From Peromyscus leucopus (lineage: Eukaryota > Chordata > Mammalia > Rodentia > Cricetidae), in contig NC_051063.1 in NCBI RefSeq assembly GCF_004664715.2, positions 75,026,018 to 75,090,017 on the forward strand: a stretch of DNA of 64,000 bases, in the 5' to 3' direction. Shown piece after piece: positions 53,646 through 63,109 of this stretch. Both the position numbers and the translations under genes were made by a program. The first letter of the stretch is position 1; every line of letters begins with the position of its first letter. The notes under the pieces were generated by a model. It made no database searches and was not told the DNA's origin. It worked only from the letters and a program-made list of their open reading frames with translations.

Positions 53646-54485
53646 TGGCTCTGCACAACCAGTCCACTACAGAGTCCTGCTGCGTCCCCTTACAGGATGC
53701 TCATCATTACACAGGGCCCTTGTCTACACAGTGGTAGAGGGAACTCTAACTGGTAATTCTGGCCTCAGTTCCTCATGTTTCTAGGCTATCCTACACACTC
53801 TTATCAAAAGAAAAAAAAGCAAAACAATAACAAAAATCATTCCTGAAGCTTTTGCACTACATTTTTACCTACTGCTCCTTAAATATATTCTCCTCTGTAT
53901 CCTAAAGAATCAATTCTTCATTCCTTGCTCAGCCCACATTTTGCTAACTGTGGATCTTGCTTATGCCTTCCTCTCTTATTTTCATGGTAAAAATAGTACA
54001 AGCCTCAGCTCTAACCTGCTTCTGAGATACAGGCCTCCTCTGAACTCATGGATCTCATATTGAAAAGGATTCCCCCTCCACATGGGTCTATAAGCTAATA
54101 GAGTGTGGTTTTGAATTGCTTTATGCTAGCTTCTTACCAGCATCCCTTATGAAGATGTATCTTTCTCATTAACCTTGGACTCCACACTAGGCTTATTTAA
54201 CTAGACTATCCATGGTACACTCTTCGTACTGTGTGGTTTTAAATACAGCTTCACAGATGATTCTGGGCAACAGCCAAGATTGAGGAACACTACCATTGTG
54301 GTCCATGTATGTACTCCAGGAAGAATTTGAATCCTGTCCCTGAGATAGATGCAAATTTTTATTGCACTTTTGATGTAGATGCTTATAGATGCATTAGATT
54401 GTAAATGTCTCAAGTTCATAAAAGGTTGTGACATCTATGCTACACTGCCATTCTATGTGAGAAGTATGTGTAAGAAGAGAGAGAA
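53646..54485. other. Unique non-coding DNA
   Basis: No gene, frame or repeat of note. Confidence 0.45.
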
Positions 54486-54507
54486 ACACACACACACACA
54501 CATACAC

Positions 54508-54567
<60 letters not shown>
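54486..54567. repeat. (CA)n-(GA)n compound microsatellite
   Basis: About ten CA units with a TACA interruption, followed by about 28 GA units with one AAAG interruption. No B4 body recognised beside it. Confidence 0.97.
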
Positions 54568-54568
<1 letters not shown>

Positions 54569-55431
54569 TGGGGGGAAGAGAGAAGAGAAAGAGAACCATT
54601 ACTTTTGTTGGATAATTCACTGTGCATTGTATGGAATAGGTACTCAGTTCATAGTATTTGAAGATGGGTAGTCACACCTGGATAGGACATTATTCTCTTC
54701 AACTTGTAGCTTGTCTGGCTACATACTGACAAACATTCTTACTAGGCTAAATAAATGGAATTCTATTGAAATCTCTCTCTTACAGTGTTTGATTAATTCC
54801 AATGAACTATCACATGCTACAATCATTTTTTTTCTTGATTCCTACACTTTAACACCAGAAGAATACCATAAGCCAGTTGGGGTCTTCTGAAGAATCTGAA
54901 AGTGGAAAAGGGAAATTTCTTAACAGCAGCAAAAGTGAATTCTGAGTTCTGATTCTTTAATTTCCCCGAGCTTTGCTCTCAGCAGGAACCAGCTACAATC
55001 GCCACGTGTCGAGTGACGGATCTACCAAAGATGGTGCGAAGAGGCAGGGGTATCTTTTATGTGTTCTTGATATTTCTTTTCTTAACATATGAATACTGTC
55101 TACATGGTATGATTTCATACTATAATATACATTATGCATGTGAATTGACAGACTAATTCATGCAAGTACAGCCAGGGCCTGGTCCAGGCTTTGCCACTTA
55201 AAGGATATCAACCTTACAATTTTCCCACTTTACCTCAGGCTACCATCTGCCTTCTTGGATATTGGACAAATCAGATGAAATTACATCTTGAAATCCTTAG
55301 CCAGGGGCACACTAGTGTTCAATAATGGTATTTGTAGAAATCTCTGGTCAAGGAATAAGCCTACCCGTCCTTCTAGACTACCTGGTATTTGTTGTTAAAG
55401 CCATCTTAGTGTCTCCCATATCCTTCCCAGC
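54568..55431. other. Unique non-coding DNA
   Basis: No gene or repeat. A small CpG-containing patch ('tcgccacgtgtcgagtgacg', 54999-55018) stands out from its AT-rich surroundings and contains CACGTG. Confidence 0.45.
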
Positions 55432-55592
55432 AGCAGACATGATGGTGCACACCTGTCATCCTAGCACTTGGGAGGCAAGGACAAGAAGATCTCTATGAGT
55501 TCAAGACCAGCCTGGTCTATGTAGACAGTTCAGACCAGCCCTGGCTACAAAATGAAACCTTGCCTCAAAAACAAACACAAACAAATGAGCAA
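55432..55592 (+). repeat. B1 SINE, diverged
   Basis: 'gatggtgcacacctgtcatc', 'ctagcacttgggaggcaagg', 'atctctatgagttcaagacc', 'agcctggtctatgtagacag' and an A-rich end with CAAA units. Older than the TSD-bearing copies. Confidence 0.88.
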
Positions 55593-55989
55593 ATAAAAAT
55601 AGTTCAAGAAGGCAGCTGAAATTCAAGTGGAAGAAATAGTGTTTGCAAAGGTCTTACAAATGAGAAGGGACATTGCTGTTATAAGAAATACGATTTTGAT
55701 ACAGGCTCGGTGTGCTGCTTTGCTCCCACACAACAGTGATGAACTGCATCTTGTTCTCCGTTGCTGTTGTTCTATTTACACAGTAGAGAAAACTCACTGG
55801 GCAAACACAGGTTATATGAATTTGGCCTCTTGAGAATTTCAATAGTTTTGCTACAGGGCAGGGTAGAACTATTTCTAGTGTCCTTGTTTCACCTTGCAAG
55901 GAAGAAGCAGCCAAGGCAAAGGAGGGAATGTAAATGTTCGCCTATTCCTTGAGTAACTGCTCCAAGAGACTTCCTGAACTAAGAGGGTC

Positions 55990-56095
55990 AGGCCTTGGCT
56001 TTACAGCTTCTTATAAGTTATGTGACATCCAGCAAGACCCCTCCTCTGCTGGATATCCTAAGAGTAGAAATTATGATGCCTGCTTTGACACCTTG
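55990..56095 (+). repeat. MIR SINE fragment
   Basis: 'aagttatgtgacatccagca', 'cctcctctgctggatatcct' and 'aattatgatgcctgctttga' fit a diverged forward MIR. Confidence 0.5.
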
Positions 56096-56124
56096 TGGGG
56101 CTATGTCTGACATGTTTGTATATT

Positions 56125-56240
56125 CATTCACGTAACCCTTTAGTCTATACACATATTAAGTACTAATGACATCCCAGGCTCTGGACCAAGTAATAGAGGT
56201 ATAAAGATGAGTAGAACTAGGTGGGTCTGTCACATTCTGT
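56125..56240 (-). repeat. L2 LINE 3'-end relic
   Basis: 'attcattcacgtaacccttt', 'attaagtactaatgacatcc' and 'aggtataaagatgagtagaa' match the inverted L2 3' end (GGGGATACAAAGATGAATAAGA-type segment). Confidence 0.5.
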
Positions 56241-57354
56241 GACCTTGTTAGGAAGATAGCCAAGCTGCCAAGGATGTACACTGGAAAAGTATCCAATCTA
56301 GACCCAGCCATCTTGGAAGCATGAATGGAAAACCACTTCTGAGCTACGGGGATAATCAAAGGGGAGAGGGGGCTGATCAGTGAACTCAGAGAGAAACCAT
56401 GTGAGGTGGAAAATATAAGAAGAAAAGAGAGAGCACAGTCCAAGTTCAGCAAGGCTGGAGAGGGAGGGGGAGCTGTGCAGGGGGCCACATGATGCAACAG
56501 GCCCAGGACAGGAAGAACCTGAGAGCTGAGTGTGGGGCGACCACCTAGAAAGTGGATGGGTGAAGAGGGGACAGCAAGACCGAAGCCTGTAATTGAAGAG
56601 ACATGTTTGATCAGGGAAGAAAGAGAAGGAGCTATGGGGTAGAGACAGAAGGGAAGAAGTGGGCAGCATGATATGGAAGCAGCTCAGAGCATGTGTGGGG
56701 CAGCATTTGGGTAGCTAGGAGCAGTCACACAGCTTGGTTGTGGTCTCAGCGTGAGTAAGATTCAAACATACACCTGTCCTGATGCTTCCAATAGGACGGA
56801 CATGAGCATGATCATAGATTCTAGGAAAATAATGAATGACCTAATAGGTGTTTAGGAGACAAGAATCAACAAAGTGATAATAGAGGGATCTTTCATTCCA
56901 CAAATAATTATATTTAGCTTTAATTCCTTTTAGTTTTAGATGCAGCTTGCTGGTAAGTCAACAGCTAAGGTTTGCACTGAGGGGTGAAACGTTACCTTAA
57001 GTACGAACTCTGTTATGTGTGAAACTTGAGAGGATAGAATTAATTTCCTGTGCTCAGTCTTCCCCAAAGTCCCAGAGGAGAACACTCGGCTAGATATGCC
57101 CATGTAGGAGACTGCTGGGGAATCGAAGACTGTGGGCAGAGGGTAGCCTGTCCTTAGCATGTTAGGGCTAGAAGCTGTGTTACTGTCCTGGGCCAGTGGT
57201 GAATCCGTCTCTGTAAATCAGGTCCAGCGGTTCCATGGCTGATGAGAACAGTCAGAAGAAGAATACAGAAAGACCCAAGGGGCTCTAGCAGTGGTCAGTG
57301 AGTGAGTGTGCAAGGTTGTCTCCCAGGAACAGAAAGGCATTATCATCATGCCCA
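56241..57354. other. Unique non-coding DNA, purine-rich in part
   Basis: 56340-56690 is GA-rich on the + strand, which leaves minus-strand frames of 113 and 123 codons open (Ser/Pro/Leu-rich). They overlap each other and look compositional, not coding. No repeat named. Confidence 0.45.
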
Positions 57355-57560
57355 TGTGCCCATGGTTTATTTTAGGGTTCACTCCAAGTAATGAACATCC
57401 CATGGGTTTGGGTATATAATGTCTTGTATCTACCATTACAGTGGTTTCATTAATAATGCCTTGCACTCTCCCTAACCATCCCTCCCTCACTCTAGCTCTT
57501 GGCAACCACTGATCTTCCACGGTTCACATGGCTTTTTTGTCCGGAAATCTCATCTTTGGA
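57355..57560 (-). repeat. Old L1 (L1M-type) 3' UTR fragment
   Basis: 'agggttcactccaagtaatg', 'gtatctaccattacagtggt', 'taaccatccctccctcactc' and 'ctcttggcaaccactgatct' match the inverted 3' UTR of old mammalian L1 (the CCTGGCAACCACTGATCT signature). Confidence 0.65.
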
Positions 57561-58348
57561 AGCCATCCTTGGTTTTCTGTATTGATGCCTGAGGACCCCA
57601 TCTTTAGAGCAGTTTTGGAGACAGACAAAATTCGAAGGCCGATCCAGCATTGGGAGCAGGTTAAGCTGTGTACTCAGTGCTTAAATGTAGGATGCTCCTG
57701 CTTACAAGATCCCCTCCAGCAGACCTGGCTCTTGGGGGTCAGTGTCCCTCCACATGTTGGCTGTGCACCCTCAGTGCCTCTAGAGACCACATCAAGGACA
57801 CATGAAGGCAATTAGAAGCAGAAGCAGAACCAAACAAGCCTTTCCCTGCCAACAGGATCCTACCAACCCTTTTGCCCTCTTTCAAACCTTTGCTTATACT
57901 GAGCACTATACGTAGGAGCCGCTAGGCACGTATCATGTGTACTTCAGAATCTTCTGCTGAATTTTGTTCTTCTCATAGACAACAGACTGACTGGTCCCAG
58001 CTGCCTCTGGGGATGATGCTCTTTTTTTAACCTGCTGCAGTACTGAGTTAAACAGCGTGTTTATGCAGAACATAAAGGTGTCACACTGAAGTCACTGCCT
58101 GTGAGGAGGGCAGCCTGCCTGAGGCCATTTTTGACAGGCAGAACAATAGCTCAGGAGACAGAGCAGGACAGATACTTCTGCAGACACATGGCCTGTACTT
58201 CTGTGAGATGTGCTTATATCTTGTGGCAACTGGCAGTCACTAGCAGTGGGAAGCATAGGAAAACCTGCCTGAGAGGATGGAAGAACAGCTTCTACTGTCT
58301 CCACTCTAGGAATGTCACAGACAAGTTTGTGTAGACGAATTTCCAAAC
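57561..58348. other. Unique non-coding DNA
   Basis: No gene or repeat recognised; overlapping plus and minus frames at 58092-58346 (77-84 codons) share the same bases and lack domains. Confidence 0.45.
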
Positions 58349-58815
58349 AGTCTTAGTAAATAAGAAACACAGAGCCAAATACAGAGGTAATAACCAAAGA
58401 GATCAGAGCACTAGTGAAGAGCCACGACTACCTTATCTTACCACTTTATCACCATCGCTTCCCCAGAGAGAGTTTCTTCCTGTCTGACTTGTGTTTTCAT
58501 TGCCTTTCTGTTCTGCCTTCTCATTGGCTCTAAACCCAGTCACATGACTTCCTCATCACTGCCGGTCTATATAGACCTCTGGGTCTCTATGGTTGGTACT
58601 GGGATTAAAGTTTGTGTTACTGCGCTTGGCTGTGTCCTTGACCACACAGAGACTCTGCCTGCCATGTGATCGGATTAAGGGCGTGTGCTACCACCACCTG
58701 ACTCTGCTTATGGCTCACTATGTTACCTTGCTATGTGACCTCTCATCTCCAGGCAAACTTTATTTATTAACATACAAATAAAATCACATTTCAGCACAAT
58801 TAAAATATCACCACA
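58349..58815 (-). repeat. Cricetid-type LTR-like dispersed repeat with two B1-derived pieces
   Basis: On the minus strand it begins TGTGGTGATATTTTAATTG, has an AATAAA-containing 'gttaataaataaagtttgcc' and two B1-head-like pieces (58600-58633 and 58672-58702 on +, e.g. 'gggcgtgtgctaccaccacc'). It continues to 'ctctgtgtttcttatttact'. I recall this composite as abundant in cricetid genomes. Whether it is a true LTR is unresolved: the TG start is clear, a CA end is not. Confidence 0.6.
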
Positions 58816-58944
58816 AGTTTGCTTCCAAAGTACACAGCACATAATGAACCGCTCTTCATTCTTTTTAAAAATTAAGTCATGTGAAGGTTTTGCAGGCACG
58901 GGTTCAAAATGAAGACCTGCTGAACTGCTTTTCATAGGCACTCA

Positions 58945-59030
58945 TTCTTTCAACAGACAATTATCATGTACGTACTATCATGATGTGTGCTGGATATCAA
59001 ATGAATGGACAAGACAGATTTCTCCACTCT
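58945..59030 (-). repeat. L2 LINE 3'-end relic
   Basis: 'tctttcaacagacaattatc', 'gatgtgtgctggatatcaaa' and 'tgaatggacaagacag' fit the inverted L2 3' end. Confidence 0.4.
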
Positions 59031-59059
59031 CAACTGAGATTTAAAATGAAGTCTTCATT

Positions 59060-59420
59060 GTCAGCGTCACTGAATTTAGAATTACTTGGATGATGCACCA
59101 CTGGGTGTATCTGTGAGGGCATTCCCAGAGAGGTGTAATGAGCAGGAAGACCTGATTTGCATGGAGGCAGCATTCTCTATTCCCTGGGGCCTCTGGACCG
59201 AATCAAAAGGACAAGATGAGAGAGGGAGTCAATCACACCAGCATTACCTCTCCCTGCTTCTTGACTGTGGATAGAGTGTGCCCAGCTGCCTTGTGTTCCG
59301 GCCACCATGCCTTTCCTATGATGATGCACTGTACCCTCACACAGTGAACTCAAATAAATCCTTCCTTCAGTGAATACTTTCAGGTATTTTCTCACAGCAA
59401 TGAGAAAATTAATGAGTATA
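59060..59420 (+). mobile_element. ORR1-like MaLR LTR
   Basis: 'tcactgaatttagaattact', 'atctgtgagggcattcccag', 'agaggtgtaatgagcaggaa', 'cttgactgtggatagagtgt', 'ggccaccatgcctttcctat', 'actcaaataaatccttcctt' (AATAAA) and 'tctcacagcaatgagaaaat' run in MaLR order. Confidence 0.72.
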
Positions 59421-59737
59421 AAAGCTTAGTTTTTCTCAAAATGAAGCAATCATGAGTCAGAACTCGGAATACAGTTGTCATGATGGGGGATGAGCGCGGC
59501 ACAACCCAACACGTGTGGAAAAGTAGCTCTATTTCTGACTACAGTCATCCAAGGTGCAGCAACACCCTTGGGATTAAAAAAGTAAGAGGATATTTGGAAT
59601 GTGAAACAGTACTTGTCATCAAGCTTTATTTTATATGATTGTCAAGTGACTCACAAACGAACTTCCACTGACTCAATGTCATAATTCAAGTTAAGATGAA
59701 ATTAATGGCAGCCTAGTATGAGCCCCCAACACTAGCC

Positions 59738-60078
59738 TTATGGGGTGGTTTGGATCTGAAGGCCTCTCACCCCCAAGTCCCTGTGTTGAAGGCCAATGCC
59801 CTCCCACGCCACTACTGAAGGCACCAGAACCTTGAAATGGTAGAACCTGCTCTTCAGTGACTGAGGCCATGCCCTTGAAGCAAATGATGGCTACTTTCAA
59901 GTATGTGATAGTCAGTTTTGCTTGGCTACAATGGGCTACTACACTACAGGCCCAAAACAGTAGGGCCAAATGATCATAGACTGAAGTTTGAAAAACTAGG
60001 AGCCAAAAGAAACCTTTTCTCGTTATAAGCTGAATTTTCTCAGGAGTTTGTTATAGTGATGGAAAGCTAGCTGACACA
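59738..60078 (+). mobile_element. MT/MaLR-type LTR
   Basis: 'ggggtggtttggatctgaag', 'gaggccatgcccttgaagca', 'ggctactacactacaggccc', 'ccaaatgatcatagactgaa' and 'gttatagtgatggaaagcta', ending gctgacaca. Same strand as its neighbours. Confidence 0.72.
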
Positions 60079-60204
60079 GCCTGATTGCTACATTAGTCTC
60101 TGAGATGGCCTTCCTGCCCTTGGGTTCTCCTGCACTGCTCTTGACATAACAGCTAGAGTGAGCGCTGCTGTTACCGAGTAGAGCAACACACATTAATTAC
60201 ATAC

Positions 60205-60385
60205 TGAGACTGCAGCAATGTATCAAATGGGAAAGGCCCGTGTTCTCCATACAGCTATGCAGAGGAAGAGACAAGGAAACGTGTGATAGGAAGTGGTACT
60301 AAGTGCTTTGTAGAAAAGTAAGTCCAGGAGCTCCAGGAGAAGTATAACTTGATGGAAGAGAATATCATTTTAGGTGAGGTAATAA
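60205..60385 (-). repeat. L2 LINE fragment
   Basis: 'catactgagactgcagcaat', 'acagctatgcagaggaagag' and 'gtggtactaagtgctttgta' match the inverted L2 region with 'gataagtgctatgaagaaaa'. Confidence 0.45.
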
Positions 60386-60597
60386 AACTTGATGGATCCT
60401 CATGTTCTCCAGTAGAGAAGCCAAAGTCTTTTTATGCTGCTTATAAGACCCACTGTGATTAGACACTGATGGTGTCTCTGATCTCACCCTGACCCCCATC
60501 GCTGCTGAGACCCAGTTACCTCCTTCCATATGAACTCACCTCAGGCCTGGCCAGGTTGCTATCTCTGCTAAGAAAGGCATTCTTCTCTGTTAGGGTT

Positions 60598-60952
60598 TGA
60601 ATGTGAAATGTCTCCCACAGGCTCCTCTGCTGAATGCTTGGTTCTCAACTGGTGACTATTTGGGGAGCTTTTAGAAACACGGGAAGTGACCCCTAGCTGT
60701 ACATCGCAGGTCATTTCAGGGCATAACTTGAAGATGGTACCTAGTCTACAGTAGCTTATTCACTTTCTGCTTCCTGTCCACTACGAGGTGAAAAGCTTCC
60801 TACGCCTCATACAACCACCACAATGATGTTCTGTCCAGCTCATGGGGTCAAGCAACCATGAACCGAACTCACTGAAACTGATTTAAGACTAAAGTTGTTT
60901 GTATCATATGTGTTATAACAGCTGTGCAGAAGTAACTAATTCAGGACAATGG
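60598..60952 (+). mobile_element. MaLR (MT-type) 5' LTR
   Basis: 'gtttgaatgtgaaatgtctc', 'ccacaggctcctctgctgaa', 'tgcttggttctcaactggtg', 'actatttggggagcttttag' and 'ctgtgcagaagtaactaatt'. The opening repeats at 61769 ('tctgaaatgtctcctacagg', 'ctcatgtgctgaatgcttag'), identifying the two LTRs of one element. Confidence 0.75.
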
Positions 60953-61768
60953 GAAAAACACCTTGAGGCATCTCAGGATCCATGGTGAAAAGGTTATAAC
61001 TAGAGCTGTGTATGCACAGGGTGTCTAAGGAAGCATTTTCCCGGGTACAGTTGCCCAGAAAGGCTGCTGCAGTAATGGTCCAAGAGAGCTCAAGCTAGTG
61101 GTAGACCATGGCATCATCCATGTGATGCTGTTTTTGTTTGTTTGTTTGCTTGTTTGTTTTGGTTTTTCAGGAATGTGGAGTGAATTTATAGGGCTTCCAC
61201 TCAGATTTTAAAGAAAGGAGTTGGGGACCAGGCAGTGTACCACAGGCATACTGATACTCTACCCATCTGAGAAGGTGATGGGTAAAACCTGTGAGGATAA
61301 GTTGCAATGAAGCCTGGGGATGCCAGAAGCTTGGAATGTCTGCTACAAAGAGACACAGTGAATAACCAGTATAAGGTCATGTGGGATTCAAATGGCAAGG
61401 CCACAGAGAGAGACAGCCAAGCCCTTTGGAAGTCCTGTCATGACATCAAGTGCCAGATTCTGGCATGTGACCACAGGTCTTACTGTGCTACGCTTTTGCC
61501 TTGCTTTGGTCTCATCCGTCCTTGCTATTCCACCATCCTTCCCCTTTGAAATGCTCACTCTGTGCCATTCCATTTGGAGGTACGAAACATGCTTTGACTT
61601 TACAGTGAAGCACAGCTAGCATTTTCCCTGAGTCTTAAGAGACCTCAAATTTGGACTTACGGGGCACACTAAACTATGGAGATTAGGGGGTAGGCAGATT
61701 CTTGGAAATTCACTTTGCGTTAGCAGAAGTTCATGAACCTTTGAAGAACCAGGGACAAGATGCTATAC
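60953..61768 (+). mobile_element. MaLR internal region, non-coding
   Basis: 'gagctcaagctagtggtaga', 'tggagtgaatttatagggct', 'tggggaccaggcagtgtacc', 'agcctggggatgccagaagc', 'tgtgggattcaaatggcaag', 'tgacatcaagtgccagattc', 'acgcttttgccttgctttgg' and 'ttgactttacagtgaagcac' follow the internal order of MaLR elements (THE1/MST-int relatives). MaLR internals encode no intact protein and moved in trans, probably with ERV-L machinery. At about 0.8 kb this is shorter than usual. Confidence 0.75.
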
Positions 61769-62420
61769 TGTGAATCTGAAATGTCTCCTACAGGCTCATG
61801 TGCTGAATGCTTAGCCTATAGCCAGGAAGGGTCTGAAAATGTTAGAAGGTAGAATCAAGTAACTGGTGCTGTTCCTTGAAGGTTATGCCTGTACCTAGTG
61901 TGGGAGACCGGCTGGAAGACTGGCCCCCACATTTTATCCCAGGGTACTCTTCAGGAAAGAAGGATAAGAGATTCAGATAGAAGGAGAGAGGGGAGAGAAA
62001 CAGATAGAAACACAGGATAGCCTCAGGAGGTTCTGGATCTTTATCCACTGGCCCTTTTTGTCTCTTCTAAAGGGCTATTTATAGGAATGCGAAGGAGTGG
62101 AGCAAAAGACCTCCCCTTAGCACAGCCAAGTATAGACCCTTCCAATCACCTAGAAACCAAGCACATGGTCAAGCAATCCCCTAATGCAGCTCTGCTGGGT
62201 GAAGCAAGCTGAGATCTTACTAGGAATCCTTTGCGGGCCTCCACAATCTCATGGCCATGAGGCACGTAACCTCTTCTGCCACATGTTCTCAGCTACTGTG
62301 ATATTTTGCTTAAGCACTTGGGCCCAAGAAACCATAGCCTGAACCCTCAAAACTATTAGTCAAAATAAATCTTCCCTCCTTTAAGTAGTTTGTCACAGCT
62401 ACATAAGAATAATTAATACA
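61769..62420 (+). mobile_element. MaLR (MT-type) 3' LTR, split by another LTR
   Basis: The left part (61769-61898) has the LTR start, the right part (62246-62420) the end: 'ggccatgaggcacgtaacct', 'gcacttgggcccaagaaacc', 'cagtaaaataaatcttccct'-like AATAAA text and 'gaataattaataca'. The intervening 347 bp is an unrelated LTR on the other strand. Confidence 0.75.
61899..62245 (-). mobile_element. ERVK-type solitary LTR nested in the MaLR 3' LTR
   Basis: Termini TGTGGGAGACCGGC...GGGCCTCCACA form the inverted TG/CA ends of an LTR. On the minus strand a TATA box, CCTATAAATAGC, lies at 62074-62085, with a GATAAA-like polyA region and pyrimidine-rich U5 downstream. It interrupts the MaLR LTR and so is younger than it. 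A clean 6-bp TSD is not visible (acctag against atctca). Confidence 0.72.
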
Positions 62421-62504
62421 CCCACGTGTCCAATATCCTATGTGTCACTTTATTGGTAAGACAGGTGTTAACTGCCTCCTTTATGTAAAACATCAGCGTT
62501 CCTC

Positions 62505-62680
62505 ACTCCTCTTTCCTGATTTAATTTTTCTGTATGCCATTTTTATCCCTCCCACCACAGCTATTTATTTCTTTGTCTTTTCTCTTTGGGATTTTCTGGA
62601 TAAGGGTTTGGCCCGGTACATCCATTGCTATATTCCTAAAGTCTCAAACACGGTAGATGCTCGTCAAGTTTGTTAAATAA
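62505..62680 (+). repeat. L2 LINE 3' end
   Basis: 'atttaatttttctgtatgcc', 'agctatttatttctttgtct', 'atccattgctatattcctaa' and 'cggtagatgctcgtcaagtt' with 'tgttaaataa' follow the forward L2 3' end (ATCCCCAGCGCCTAG, then AGTAGGCGCTCAATAAATA-type). Confidence 0.6.
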
Positions 62681-62761
62681 AACATACGTGTGTGTAGCTC
62701 TTTTATGTGTATAGACCTGCAAATGAGTTGCTGAGGCAGAGTCTGTGAAAATTTAACTTTA

Positions 62762-62912
62762 ATAGCCACTCAGAGAGGAACACACCTGTAATCCCTGCAC
62801 TTAGAAGGCTGAGCAAGGAGGATTGTGATTTTAAGGGCAGCTTGAGCTATATACTATAGGCTAGCCTTGGCTAAACAGGGAGCCTCTGTCTTAGAAGAAA
62901 AATTTTAACTGT
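62762..62912 (+). repeat. B1 SINE, old and diverged
   Basis: 'aacacacctgtaatccctgc', 'acttagaaggctgagcaagg', 'ttttaagggcagcttgagct' and 'agcctctgtcttagaagaaa'. Monomeric B1 layout with heavy decay. Confidence 0.7.
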
Positions 62913-62914
62913 AT

Positions 62915-63045
62915 TTGTGATTTACAAATTACTTTCCAAAATGGTGTATTAATTTTTACAGTACCAGCCATGTGTTGAAAGCCCATATTTTTATTAGACC
63001 TTCCTTATTTCCATGATTTATAGTAACATTTTTTCACTTATGCAG
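62915..63045 (-). repeat. Old L1 fragment
   Basis: 'attactttccaaaatggtgt', 'tttttacagtaccagccatg' and 'cttccttatttcc' resemble the inverted ORF2 3' region (ACTGTTTTCCAAAGTGG, then CCCACCAGCAGTGT-type). Confidence 0.5.
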
Positions 63046-63059
63046 GAAAGATGATACCT

Positions 63060-63062
<3 letters not shown>

Positions 63063-63109
<47 letters not shown>
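63063..63109. repeat. (CA)n microsatellite
   Basis: About 23 pure CA units. Confidence 0.97.

Noticed and set aside
56156..56669. Two overlapping Ser/Pro/Leu-rich minus-strand frames (113 and 123 codons)
   Set aside because: They arise because the + strand is GA-rich here, which removes stops on the other strand; no domain.
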